From: Terriglobales bacterium
GTDB taxonomy: Bacteria > Acidobacteriota > Terriglobia > Terriglobales > Acidobacteriaceae
Assembly: GCA_030038475.1 (NCBI GenBank)
Contig: JASHOU010000191.1
Location: forward strand, 1-64,000
Reading direction: 5' to 3'
Length of the DNA: 64,000 bases
The notes beneath the pieces were generated by a model. It had not been told where the DNA came from. It saw only the letters and a program-made list of their open reading frames with translations, and searched no databases. Each line of letters begins with the position of its first letter. The first letter of the stretch is position 1. Position numbers and translations under genes: made by a program. This document shows positions 27,447 to 36,209 of the stretch, in pieces.

Positions 27447-28910
27447 ATGCCCGCGCAGAAAATCATGATCGTCGACGACGAGCGCCTCGTCCGCTGGTCC
27501 CTTCGCCAGAAGTGCGAAGAGTGGGGATACCACGTCATCGAAGCCGATTCCGGTGAACCCGGCCTCAAGCTGGCGCAGCGCGAATCGCCCGATCTCGTCC
27601 TCCTCGATGTCCGCATGCCCGACCTCACCGGCATCGAAGTGCTCGATCAGCTCCGCAAAAACGGCGACGCCCGCGCCGTCATCATGATCACCGCCGATCC
27701 CCAGCTCGACGACGTCAAAGCCGCCATCAAGCTCGGCGCCTACGACTTCGTCGGCAAGCCCATCGATTTTGACGAGCTCCAGGTCACCATTAAAAACGCC
27801 CTCGAAGCCACCAGCCTGCGCAGCGAAGTGCAGGCCCTGCGTGGCGAGGTCCGCCGCGCCGCGGGCTACGAAAGCGTGGTCGGCATCTCCCCCAAGATGA
27901 CCGAGCTCATGAACTTCGTCCGCAAAGTCGCCTCCAGCGAAGCCACCACCATCCTCATCCAGGGCGAAAGCGGCACCGGCAAAGATCTCATCGCCAAAGC
28001 CATCCACTACGAAAGTTCGCGCCAGGAGAAGCCCTTCGTCGCCATCAACTGCTCTGCCATTCCCGAAACCCTCATGGAAGCCGAGCTTTTCGGCCACGAA
28101 AAAGGCGCCTTCACCGACGCCAAGCAGATGAAGAAAGGTCTGTTCGAAGCGGCCGACGGCGGTACGCTCTTTCTCGATGAAATCGGCGAACTCTCGCCCC
28201 TGCTCCAGGCCAAGCTCCTGCGCGTGCTCGAAGATCAGGTCATCCGCCGCGTCGGCGGTATTCGCGACATGCAGGTCGATGTGCGCGTCATCGCCGCTTC
28301 CAACCGCGATCTCGAAAAAGCCGTGCGCGACGGCCAGTTTCGCCAGGATCTCTACTACCGCCTCGCCATCATCGCCATCTTCATCCCGCCCTTGCGCGAG
28401 CGCAAAGATGACATTCTTCCCCTCGTTGACTTTTTCATCGACCGCTACAACCGCCGCTTCAAAAAGTCAGTGCGCGGCATCACCGAAGAGACTCGCCGCC
28501 TCATCCTCGGGCACAACTGGCCGGGCAACGTCCGCGAACTCAAGAACACTATCGAGCGCGGCATGATCCTCGAAGACGAGCCTTACCTGCGCCCCGACTA
28601 TCTCCCGTTCTCCGTCGGCGAATCGGGTGGCCGCACTCTGTTTGAACGCACCTCGCCCGCCGACGGCGGACAGGTCTTGCCCAACGGACGCACCCTTCCC
28701 CGCCTTTATATTCCCGAAGGTGGGACTTCGCTCGAAGAGGTCGAACACGCCATGGTCGAGTTAGCCATGCGTCAGGCCAACGGCAACCAGACCCACGCCG
28801 CCAAATTACTGGATATCAGCCGCGACGCCCTGCGTTACAAGCTGAAGAAATTCGGCCTCATCCGCGGCGACGAAGAACCGTCTCAGACTTCGACCGCCGA
28901 AGAGCAATGA
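27447..28910 (+). CDS. NtrC-family sigma-54 response regulator with a GAFTDA loop (487 aa)
   Basis: The receiver domain has the acidic pair D10/D11, the phospho-acceptor D54 and Lys 104. The AAA+ domain follows with Walker A GESGTGKD (173-180), Walker B LFLDEI (241-246) and an arginine finger region. The C-terminus (about 425-470) is a Fis-type helix-turn-helix (NQTHAAKLLDISRDALRYK). The sigma-54 contact loop reads GAFTDA (220-225) instead of GAFTGA. It pairs with the kinase at 26005 and sits behind the cytochrome c maturation genes, so it may control cytochrome or envelope genes through sigma-54 promoters. Confidence 0.92.
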   Translation: MPAQKIMIVDDERLVRWSLRQKCEEWGYHVIEADSGEPGLKLAQRESPDLVLLDVRMPDLTGIEVLDQLRKNGDARAVIMITADPQLDDVKAAIKLGAYDFVGKPIDFDELQVTIKNALEATSLRSEVQALRGEVRRAAGYESVVGISPKMTELMNFVRKVASSEATTILIQGESGTGKDLIAKAIHYESSRQEKPFVAINCSAIPETLMEAELFGHEKGAFTDAKQMKKGLFEAADGGTLFLDEIGELSPLLQAKLLRVLEDQVIRRVGGIRDMQVDVRVIAASNRDLEKAVRDGQFRQDLYYRLAIIAIFIPPLRERKDDILPLVDFFIDRYNRRFKKSVRGITEETRRLILGHNWPGNVRELKNTIERGMILEDEPYLRPDYLPFSVGESGGRTLFERTSPADGGQVLPNGRTLPRLYIPEGGTSLEEVEHAMVELAMRQANGNQTHAAKLLDISRDALRYKLKKFGLIRGDEEPSQTSTAEEQ

Positions 28911-29797
28911 TCGTAACGATCGCAACGATCGTCCTCGCTTTTTCCTTTGCATCCCCAATCGCCGCACAAACCACCGCATCGCAGTTCAGCCTCATCTCCG
29001 ACGTTCAATTCTGCACCGGCGGAGGAACTCCTCTGCTGATGGATATTTTTATTCCCAAGCAGCGCATCCGCACGCCCACACCGGCGCTGCTCTGGATTCA
29101 CGGCGGCGGTTGGAAGCAAGGCGACAAGAACCACCACGTCAATGCGGCTCTGCTCGCGGATGCGGGCTTCGTGGCCGCAACGCTCTCCTATCGTCTCAGC
29201 GGCAATTCCCCATTTCCGGCGGCCATCGAGGACTGCAAGTGCGCCATTCGCTTCCTCCGCGCCAACGCGGCCAAATACGGTATCGATCCCGACCACATCG
29301 GCGTGGCCGGCTCTTCTTCCGGCGGACACCTCGCCGAACTGGTTGCGACCGCCGATCAAAGCGCAGGGTTAGAAGGCAATGGAGGTTGGCCAAACGTCTC
29401 CAGCAAAGTGCAGGCAGCGGCGTCTTACTTTGGACTGTCGGATCTTACCGCGCCGTTCCCGCCGGATATCTTTCAAGAAATGGCGCAGTTTTTTCGCGGC
29501 ACCGAGAAACAGAAGCCCGACTTATATCGCAAGGCGAGTCCTATTTTCTACGTGTCAAAAGACAATCCTCCGCTGTTGCTGGTTCACGGTGAAAAGGACG
29601 ATGGAGTTCCCTTTGAGCAGTCCGTCCGCATGGCTGACGCCTGCCGCCGATTTGGCGTGCCCGTCGAGTTCATCGCCGTAAAAAATGCCGGCCACGATTT
29701 CGAGCGCATCGGAGACGCTCCCATATCGCCCTCGATCGAGAGCATCCGCCAAAGCACCATCGATTTCTTCAAGCAGTATTTGGTTTCCCGCCCTTGA
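28907..29797 (+). CDS. Secreted alpha/beta-hydrolase, esterase/lipase type (296 aa)
   Basis: The ATG overlaps the stop of the regulator gene (ATGA). A signal peptide ends near SPIAAQ. The oxyanion motif HGGGW and the nucleophile elbow GSSSGGH are clear. The C-terminal HGEKDDGVPFEQS contributes the acid, and NAGHDF the catalytic His. The family includes feruloyl and acetyl xylan esterases and carboxylesterases acting on plant or microbial esters. The likely place of action is the periplasm or outside the cell. Coupling to the regulator gene suggests co-expression. Confidence 0.87.
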   Translation: MIVTIATIVLAFSFASPIAAQTTASQFSLISDVQFCTGGGTPLLMDIFIPKQRIRTPTPALLWIHGGGWKQGDKNHHVNAALLADAGFVAATLSYRLSGNSPFPAAIEDCKCAIRFLRANAAKYGIDPDHIGVAGSSSGGHLAELVATADQSAGLEGNGGWPNVSSKVQAAASYFGLSDLTAPFPPDIFQEMAQFFRGTEKQKPDLYRKASPIFYVSKDNPPLLLVHGEKDDGVPFEQSVRMADACRRFGVPVEFIAVKNAGHDFERIGDAPISPSIESIRQSTIDFFKQYLVSRP

Positions 29798-29869
29798 CCA
29801 GAATTCTGTGTAGGGCGGGCGCCCTCGCTTTTGACCCTGGATGGCGCGCTTTCAGCCCGGCCCGATTCT

Positions 29870-32170
29870 CTACTTTGCTCCAGCCTTTCTGAGGGCGGCC
29901 TGGGCCTGCGCCAGGTCGGCTTCCAACTCCGCTACGCGGCGCTCGGCGTCTTGAAGTCGTTCCTCAGTGGCGGTCCCTTGGGCCATGCCTCGCAGCGCCT
30001 CCGCGATTACCTTGGCGGAGCTCTCCGGAGAGACGCCGCTGGAAATCGCCGCCCGAAGCTGCTTGTCGGCAACGCCGAGTTTCTGCGCTTCTCGGTGGAT
30101 CGCAGCACTGAGCTGGTCCTTCAACGCATCCCGATCCGCCCAAGGTAGGTCGTAGGCACCGCTGGAGCGAATAATTCTCAGCGCCCGACGTTCGGAGTCG
30201 TTCAGTCGTGCGCCTTTGCCGAACTCGAAAAGCGACCGTCGCAGCGTATCCGCGCTGAGACGCGCGTCGCCAACCATCGAAAGGAGATATGCGAAGCCCG
30301 CCCTCGACAGGACGAGAGCTCCTTTGCCAAGACGGTCCTTAAAGCTCATCTCCGCCTTTTGCAGGATACGGGACGAGGATAATAGGAGCACGCCGTGGGC
30401 ACCCACAAGCCCCACGCTAGCGCCTCTGGCCGCGGCAACGGATGCCAAAAGGCGACCATCCCTTTGAAGCTTGTGCCGCGTATCCTCCTCCAGTTCCTCG
30501 ACGTCAACAATCTTGTCCCTCGCGGACTCTCTCAAGGCGTAAGCTGTGATGTCTTTGGCCAACGCCTCGTCGTAGTTGTCCGGTAAAGTCGCTGCGGAAA
30601 GTTTCACGTGAAGGCGATTCTTAACTTTTGAGTAGTCAGTCTGCGAGTTGCCCCTGAACTGGGTGATGTAGGGCTCCCAGTGAAGGGCATTCTTAGAAAC
30701 CGCATGAAAGGCCCGTACGAATGCGTTACGAATAAATCGGCGTAACTCGTAGCGTTGGAGTTTTCCGAAGAGGTGTTCAGTCTGCGAAAAGTCAACGTCG
30801 CTAATCCAAGCGTGATAGGCGACCTCTTCAAGCACAACGGGGGCAAGCAAGACATGGCCCCCAACCCTTCGCCAACGGCCTAACAGGTCTGCGGTCGCCT
30901 TATGGTCCGGCTCACCCTCGCAGAGGTAGTTGAGTATAACGTCGCTATCAAGGACCACGTCGTGGGCGACCAGAGAATTCCGTATCTCCTCTGACGACCT
31001 CATCTCAAGTCCGAGACAGCACAAAACCACAAACCGTTCACAGGTGCGCGTAAGCCATTCGAACGCTGGCCCCGAGCGTTCGGTTAATGTGTCGACAATT
31101 GCGTTTTGTAACCGCCGGCACGTCTCTGGCGTTGACGCGCACAAAGCGGCACACTTTCGCGCCCCGTCCGACAAGAGGGCCTTCAGATCCGGGGTGTCGG
31201 CGGGCTCACTTCTCGACAAGAAGGCGTCTATCGCTTGGATGACAGACAGGCCATTTTGATAGAAGAGAATGCTGAGGAAATCCAGGAGCGCAGTCCATAC
31301 CAGCTCGTACTGGGTCTCCGTAAAACGGATTCCGACAAGCGACTCCAGCTTCTCCCTAATCGCCAGACGCCCCTTGAGGAGATGATCGGTGGCCTCAACC
31401 GGGACCTCGGCCAGTCGCTTCTCACCGTAGGCAGTGAGTGTCCACCTGCCGTCAACCAAAATCACCGTCCGTTCTCTTAACTCTCGCTTTAAAACCCCGT
31501 CGACCACGTTAATCGGGAGAGCCCGCGGCAGCTTGAGATCGCTGGAGAACCCCTGCGCCAGCATGGCCGAGGTCTGCGGTCCATTGAGCTTGAGAAGCTC
31601 CAGAACTGTCCTTTGCAGGATTGCCGCACGCAGCGCCGGGCCCTCCTCGGCCCCAATCGTTATGAACGCAAGACGCAGTCCCATACGATCCTCGTCTTCG
31701 GGCCGATCAACCAAACTTGCGCGGATGCTTTGCAGCTCGCCAGGATAGTACTTCTCAAAAACCATACTGTGTTTCGCAGCTAGGTGAGCAAGTTGGAGCG
31801 AGCCGTATACGGTTATGCTTCCCGATGGAACGTGCGTTCGTATGTACTTATCTATGTTGTCGATCGCCTGCTCGGACAGTGGCTGCGAGCAGCAGTAGAT
31901 CAGATGTCCGGGGCTGGAAGTGGCGGTAAGGCGGAGCACATCAGCTGCGACCTTGCCGTCTATTTCCTTATTGAGGGTCGCACATAGGAGATTCGCGAAG
32001 CCAGAGGCCGCCGAGCCCGTGGTTCTCCCGTCCCTGCCCCGGTCCCAAGTTTTTGACGTCGGCAGAAACTCGACGCCGTGTTCTACGCTGCACAGAGCGC
32101 GGGCAAAGTCCTCGAAGCGATAATCGCTTCTGTCAGTATTGATGATTATTTCTGCTATCGCTGCATTCAT
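29870..32170 (-). CDS. Large putative nuclease: restriction-like N-domain, winged helix, PIN-like domain, coiled-coil tail (766 aa)
   Basis: I do not recognise the full-length family. Residues 15-130 (DYRFEDFARAL, TWDRGRDGR, HLIYCCSQPLSEQ, YGSLQLAHLA) look like a PD-(D/E)XK restriction-type fold, though the usual catalytic Gln-x-Lys is not clear. Residues 175-260 resemble a winged helix. Residues about 404-605 look like a PIN ribonuclease: VVLDSDVILNYL (D408, D410), PVVLEEVAYH (E448/E449), D571 in QRDGRLLA, then GLVGAHGVLLL. The last expected Asp is missing. Residues 735-766 form a coiled coil. It is a lone gene in a patch with a hairpin and a long non-coding flank, a setting typical of defence or mobile cargo. 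Abortive-infection-type defence is a hypothesis only. Confidence 0.75.
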   Translation of the reverse strand: MNAAIAEIIINTDRSDYRFEDFARALCSVEHGVEFLPTSKTWDRGRDGRTTGSAASGFANLLCATLNKEIDGKVAADVLRLTATSSPGHLIYCCSQPLSEQAIDNIDKYIRTHVPSGSITVYGSLQLAHLAAKHSMVFEKYYPGELQSIRASLVDRPEDEDRMGLRLAFITIGAEEGPALRAAILQRTVLELLKLNGPQTSAMLAQGFSSDLKLPRALPINVVDGVLKRELRERTVILVDGRWTLTAYGEKRLAEVPVEATDHLLKGRLAIREKLESLVGIRFTETQYELVWTALLDFLSILFYQNGLSVIQAIDAFLSRSEPADTPDLKALLSDGARKCAALCASTPETCRRLQNAIVDTLTERSGPAFEWLTRTCERFVVLCCLGLEMRSSEEIRNSLVAHDVVLDSDVILNYLCEGEPDHKATADLLGRWRRVGGHVLLAPVVLEEVAYHAWISDVDFSQTEHLFGKLQRYELRRFIRNAFVRAFHAVSKNALHWEPYITQFRGNSQTDYSKVKNRLHVKLSAATLPDNYDEALAKDITAYALRESARDKIVDVEELEEDTRHKLQRDGRLLASVAAARGASVGLVGAHGVLLLSSSRILQKAEMSFKDRLGKGALVLSRAGFAYLLSMVGDARLSADTLRRSLFEFGKGARLNDSERRALRIIRSSGAYDLPWADRDALKDQLSAAIHREAQKLGVADKQLRAAISSGVSPESSAKVIAEALRGMAQGTATEERLQDAERRVAELEADLAQAQAALRKAGAK

Positions 32171-32245
32171 TGGGCGCCACCACAGAAAGCGTGCACAATA
32201 TTCTACGCGAAGGCCGAGGGTACGCGGACAACGCGCAACTTCCGA

Positions 32246-32275
32246 TAGTGTCCTAAACGCAAGTTTAGGACACTA
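32246..32275. repeat. Perfect 13-base hairpin TAGTGTCCTAAAC-GCAA-GTTTAGGACACTA
   Basis: Two 13-base arms are fully complementary around a GCAA loop. It lies 76 bases upstream of the 766-residue protein start. It could be an operator or a transcription terminator for rightward RNA; TGTCC-type ends also occur on small mobile elements, so a miniature element remnant is possible. Confidence 0.7.
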
Positions 32276-32658
32276 CCCAACTTCCCGCGCCGCGAGCGCC
32301 CACGAGCCCGCTGGAGGCGGGGCCGTTGACCCCTTTTCATCACAACCACCCCATGACCGCCATCACAGACTTTCACCCGCCTCGTCGTCGAAAATGGAGA
32401 TCGATCTGTGAATGCTCCGACCACAACTCCGGCGACTGGCCGTCCAGTGACGGTCCTCGAATCCGCCCAGCCGAATCTCACTATTTACTGCTCGATAAAC
32501 TTCCGCGACTCGAGGATCAGAACCTCATTTCACTCGCTAGAATGCCCAAAAGCGGAAATTCAGGCGGAATGTCCAAAAAGAACCAACTTAAGTCATTTTC
32601 TATCTATTAATTGGAGATAAGTTTACTTCCCCGTCAACGTCTTGGCCCCAAACTGAAG

Positions 32659-32677
32659 GAGGGGGAGGGGGGGTGGG
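32659..32677 (+). other. G-quadruplex-forming motif
   Basis: The plus strand carries a 19-base block with four G-runs of at least three separated by single bases (GGGGG-A-GGGGGGG-T-GGG). Such spacing forms very stable G-quadruplexes in vitro. It lies in the long non-coding stretch after the putative nuclease gene. No function can be assigned from the sequence. Confidence 0.6.
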
Positions 32678-32996
32678 TCATGCACAGCTAAAGTTAGCAC
32701 ATAGTAAACGTTCGCAAAATCCAAAAGCAAGATTTTTCAGGCATTGATATCTCCTTGAATGCAATCGCCGCGCATTGTCGTTCTAGTAAGCGAGAAGGGA
32801 ATTAAGCGAAGTAAGTAATCGAAGCAAGCCGATTCAACTTCGGATCCAAGGTCGCGTAGCTTTCATGGCCAAAATTCAAACCAGATGCGAATGAAACGTT
32901 CCCTCGTCGCAGTTCACCATTCTCTCGACGGCATTTTATGAGTCACCTCCGCATCCACATCGAACTGCCGCCTAGCAGAGATTGGAAAGATTAGCG

Positions 32997-33764
32997 ATGG
33001 GCACTTTGCTCAAGGGCAAATACTATCTGGGCCTGTTGCTGGCTGCGATGGCCACGTTTCTGCTCGTCCGCGCCGAGCAAAGCCAGGACTGGCTTACGGC
33101 ACAGGCCAGCCTGGTAGTGATTCTGCTGCTGTTTGCGCTGATGGTTTGGGATTGGTGGAAGGCGAATCGTGAAGCGCCTCCGTGGTCGCCCGATGCGTGT
33201 GTTTATTATCGAGCCGCCAACCGCGTACTGGCATGCGTTGCCATCGGATTCGCCGCCGTCATACTGAACGCCAATCGCTGGGACCGCTGGAAATATGGAG
33301 CCGTTGCCAGGGCAATTGGTTACGGTGCGCTGGTCGCGGGCGCGTTCTTCATCGGAGGAGTGCTGTTAGGTTACCTCTTCGGTCTGCGTCCAGCCGGCAC
33401 TTCGCAGGGAGATTCGTCGGGAACGCCGCTGCAACCGCGTACCAATCTCGAAGAAATTGCCGATTGGCTGACCAAGCTGATTCTCGGCGCCGGTCTGGTC
33501 GAGCTCACTCACCTGCGCGTTCCGATCGGAGAGTTTGCGGCTTTCATGGCGACCGGAGTCAACCCTCCCTATATGTCGAAAGGCGAAAAGTATGAGGATC
33601 CAGGCAGCCCCGCCATCGCATTGGCGATCATGAGTTTTTTCTCTGCCAGCGGCCTCCTCTATGGCTATCTTTGGACGCGATATCAGCAGGCGCTCAAGGA
33701 ATCTCCGCCTGCATTGAACGCCGCGAGTTCCGCTCAACAGACGCCACGCGATCACGCTGCCTAG
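32997..33764 (+). CDS. Membrane protein of unknown function, about five transmembrane segments (255 aa)
   Basis: The ATG at 32997 is preceded by GGAAAG; a TTG at 32982 is in frame but less likely. Hydrophobic segments lie at about residues 8-25, 34-52, 82-97, 108-132 and 203-223. A loop near residue 193 reads YMSKGEKYEDPGSPAIA. The C-terminus is Ala/Ser-rich and cytoplasmic or periplasmic. I recognise no family. It converges with the GlutR-like gene, whose stop is 10 bases away. Confidence 0.65.
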   Translation: MGTLLKGKYYLGLLLAAMATFLLVRAEQSQDWLTAQASLVVILLLFALMVWDWWKANREAPPWSPDACVYYRAANRVLACVAIGFAAVILNANRWDRWKYGAVARAIGYGALVAGAFFIGGVLLGYLFGLRPAGTSQGDSSGTPLQPRTNLEEIADWLTKLILGAGLVELTHLRVPIGEFAAFMATGVNPPYMSKGEKYEDPGSPAIALAIMSFFSASGLLYGYLWTRYQQALKESPPALNAASSAQQTPRDHAA

Positions 33765-33774
33765 CGCCACGCAT

Positions 33775-34656
33775 TCACGCAGATTTGGTGTCGGCAATCG
33801 CCTGTTCGGCGATCGGCAGATGGAACAAGCGCTGCAATGCAGTCATCATTTGTTCCTGTTCTACCTTCTCGGGAAGCTCTTTGAGTTCACGGGCCAGCGA
33901 TCCAGCGATGCGCTGCGTCGTCCTGGAGAGGATCGCATGCAGCATTTCATCCTGGTCCCGTGAAAACGGTCCGTTCTCGTTCCGAAAAGCCTCCAGTTCT
34001 TGCCGGCAAAACTCGTCGAGCCGCTGGCGCAGCGCCACAATCGTAGGTACCGCGTGCTCTGCCATCAGCTTGTAGCGGAAGCCTTGCGCTTCCGCCTGCA
34101 GAATCTTGTGCGCCTCAGCCGCAGCCTTGCGCTGGTCGATCTTGCGCTCGCTTGCAGTGTCGCCGAGCGTTGCGCCGGCGATGGCCGACCTGCCGCGCAG
34201 GCGGTCGGAGACGTCGAGGGCCTTCTCGACGACGACATCGAGGAATCGTCCAGTGGTGCCCAGTTTCTGCGCCTGTTGCCAGGCTTCTTTTACCTGCTCG
34301 GCCACGTGCGGCTCATCGACTAGGGGAGAATCGAGGCCCGAGGCGACGCAGAAGATGTGCAGGAGAGACGCTTCATCCAGCAGATGGTAGAAATGGTTCC
34401 ACTCGCGCAGTTGCAGTCCATATTTCGCGCCGAGCAGGCGCATCACCGAGTTGGCCGCCAGCGTGACATCGGAGGCCCAGAGCCAGAACTCGGTGCGCGA
34501 TTGGGTGCATAATACGACAACCTCGTCGATGCCTTCGGCTTGGGATAATTGCGAAAGGGCTTCGCGGCGACCGTTTTCGTTCATCCAGAATCGCTCACGC
34601 ACGTCGATTGGAGCTGTGCGGTAGTTCAAACCCACGACGATGAGAGACGGTTCCAT
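33775..34656 (-). CDS. Glutamyl-tRNA reductase homologue lacking the NADPH-binding domain (293 aa)
   Basis: GlutR (HemA) makes glutamate-1-semialdehyde, the first step of C5 tetrapyrrole synthesis. Here the N-terminal catalytic domain is clear: VVGLNYRTAPIDVRERF, the nucleophile Cys 50 in VLCTQSRTE, and the conserved H100 in LLHIFCVASGLDS. A normal enzyme (about 420 residues) then has a Rossmann domain of about 150 residues with GAGxMG. That block is absent, and the chain passes at about residue 170 straight into the helical dimerisation domain (AAAEAHKILQAEAQGFRYK, PTIVALRQRLDEF). It could form a glutamyl-thioester but not reduce it. It may be regulatory. Its strand and neighbour, a haem-type radical SAM gene, suggest a tetrapyrrole role. 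Confidence 0.82.
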   Translation of the reverse strand: MEPSLIVVGLNYRTAPIDVRERFWMNENGRREALSQLSQAEGIDEVVVLCTQSRTEFWLWASDVTLAANSVMRLLGAKYGLQLREWNHFYHLLDEASLLHIFCVASGLDSPLVDEPHVAEQVKEAWQQAQKLGTTGRFLDVVVEKALDVSDRLRGRSAIAGATLGDTASERKIDQRKAAAEAHKILQAEAQGFRYKLMAEHAVPTIVALRQRLDEFCRQELEAFRNENGPFSRDQDEMLHAILSRTTQRIAGSLARELKELPEKVEQEQMMTALQRLFHLPIAEQAIADTKSA

Positions 34657-34916
34657 CCGGCTCCAGCGGATTACCAGTTGCTAGGGCAACCCGACTGCCA
34701 AAGGACACCCCCAGATAGCAGTTAGTAACTCTCAAGCTTTCAGTTAGTTAGCGATGGCCCGAAACAGAGTTGGAAAATTAGCAGGATTCGATTGCGGGAT
34801 ATGACGCTCAGCGGTGTCTTTTAGCTCCGCTCGAAAGGCAAGAAGCTTCCCATGAGTTCAACCTGGAACTCAGAATCTCGCGGCGATTGCGTCTTCGTGG
34901 ACGTTGTAGAAAATGC

Positions 34917-36209
34917 CTATTGAAATATGCCGGTTACAGCGAAACTCCGACCGGCGGTTTCTTTCTCCTTCTTCAGGCCTTTAGCCTGCGGCTGGTAAAC
35001 GCAGAACGGTTCCTCGTCGAGATAGTTGCCGGTTGCGGCGTAGGCGCGTGCGCGGCAGCCCATGCAAATGTTGCGAAACTCGCAGCAACCGCATTTGCCC
35101 TCCAGGTTTTTGGTGTCGCGCAGTTCGTTGAAGACGACCGAGTTTTCCCAGATTTCGGCGAAGGGCTGTTTTCTCAGATCGCCTGCCAAAGCCGGCAGGT
35201 ATCCGCAGGGATAGACTTCACCCTGATGAGAAATGAAGCACACCGCGGTTCCGGCCAGGCATCCTTTGGTCATAGCATTCATGTCATGAGGACGACTTCC
35301 CGGATGTCCCACGGCTTGGCCGATGCCGTGAGGCTTCAATTCAATGCCGGTGGAGCCGGGCATCGCCATCTCGGTTGGACCGATGCTGGGTGTGTTCTGC
35401 GCGGCTTCTGGTATTGGCTCGGCGTGAGCGGCCGCGGCGGCTGCGGCGGAACGATGTTCTGCGGCTCGTCGCTGGCGAACCACGCGGAAATAGTGTGGCG
35501 CGCAGGTTGCTTTCAACTCAATGCCGCCTTCGAGCGAGCGATCGTAGAACCAGTTCAACATGCGCTCGTACTCTTCCGGAGGAACCATCTGTTCGGCGGC
35601 GATATCGACTCCGCACCCAACCGGTACCAGCAGGAAGGTGTGCAATGCGTCGGCTCCGAGCGAGCGCGCCAGATCGAGCACACTCGGAAGCTGATGGGCA
35701 TTGTGGCGGGCGATGGTGGTATTGATCTGCACTGACATGCCGAGATTTTTCAGATTGCGAAAACCGGCAATGGCCGCATCGAACGCGCCGGGAATGCCGC
35801 GAAAAGTGTCATGAGTGAGCGCATCGGAGCCGTCAAGGCTGATGGCTACACGCTGCACGCCGCTATCGACGATCATGCGCGCGACATGCTTGGTTACCAG
35901 CGTGCCGTTCGTGGCCAACGCCACACGCAGACCCTTATCTGTGCCGTAGCGCGCTAACTCGAAAATATCGGAACGGAACAATGGTTCGCCGCCGCTCAGC
36001 ACCAGGATCGGCGTGGACACGGCAGCAATCTGGTCGATGATGTCCATTGCCGCAGCCGTCGGAAGATCGTTCGGCGAGGTTAATTCGGTCGCGGTTGCGC
36101 GGCAATGAATGCAGCGCAGATTGCAGCCTTTGGTCAGCTCCCAGAAAATCAATCGCGGCTTATTTTTGCCTGCTGGATTGGAATGGCCATTGCCGTTGGA
36201 TGACGCCAT
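34917..36209 (-). CDS. Radical SAM haem-biosynthesis protein, AhbD/NirJ type, with an Ala/Pro-rich insertion (430 aa)
   Basis: The radical SAM cluster motif is CNLRCIHC (C29, C33, C36), followed by LSGGEP and ISLDGSDALTHDTFRG. INTTIARHN, ELKATCAPHYFR and the C-terminal SPASM-like cysteines (GCLAG, PCGYLP, CGCCEFRNICMGCRARAY, EEPFC) fit the AhbC/AhbD/NirJ group. AhbD decarboxylates Fe-coproporphyrin to haem in the sirohaem pathway; NirJ acts in haem d1 synthesis. Between CAPHYFR and GCLAG lies an unusual insertion of about 70 residues rich in Ala, Pro and Gly. A Crp/Fnr-type palindrome lies 103-116 bases upstream. Confidence 0.87.
   Translation of the reverse strand: MASSNGNGHSNPAGKNKPRLIFWELTKGCNLRCIHCRATATELTSPNDLPTAAAMDIIDQIAAVSTPILVLSGGEPLFRSDIFELARYGTDKGLRVALATNGTLVTKHVARMIVDSGVQRVAISLDGSDALTHDTFRGIPGAFDAAIAGFRNLKNLGMSVQINTTIARHNAHQLPSVLDLARSLGADALHTFLLVPVGCGVDIAAEQMVPPEEYERMLNWFYDRSLEGGIELKATCAPHYFRVVRQRRAAEHRSAAAAAAAHAEPIPEAAQNTPSIGPTEMAMPGSTGIELKPHGIGQAVGHPGSRPHDMNAMTKGCLAGTAVCFISHQGEVYPCGYLPALAGDLRKQPFAEIWENSVVFNELRDTKNLEGKCGCCEFRNICMGCRARAYAATGNYLDEEPFCVYQPQAKGLKKEKETAGRSFAVTGIFQ

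Larger units (their letters stand above)
32171..32996. other. Long non-coding stretch with hairpin and G-quadruplex motif
   Basis: About 825 bases without a supported gene separate the 766-residue putative nuclease from a membrane-protein gene. It holds a perfect 13-base hairpin (32246-32275) and a guanine-run motif (32659-32677). Base composition falls to AT-richer sequence around 32550-32640 and 32690-32830. No tRNA or transposase fragment could be recognised. It may be the relic of an insertion that brought in the neighbouring gene. Confidence 0.45.
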
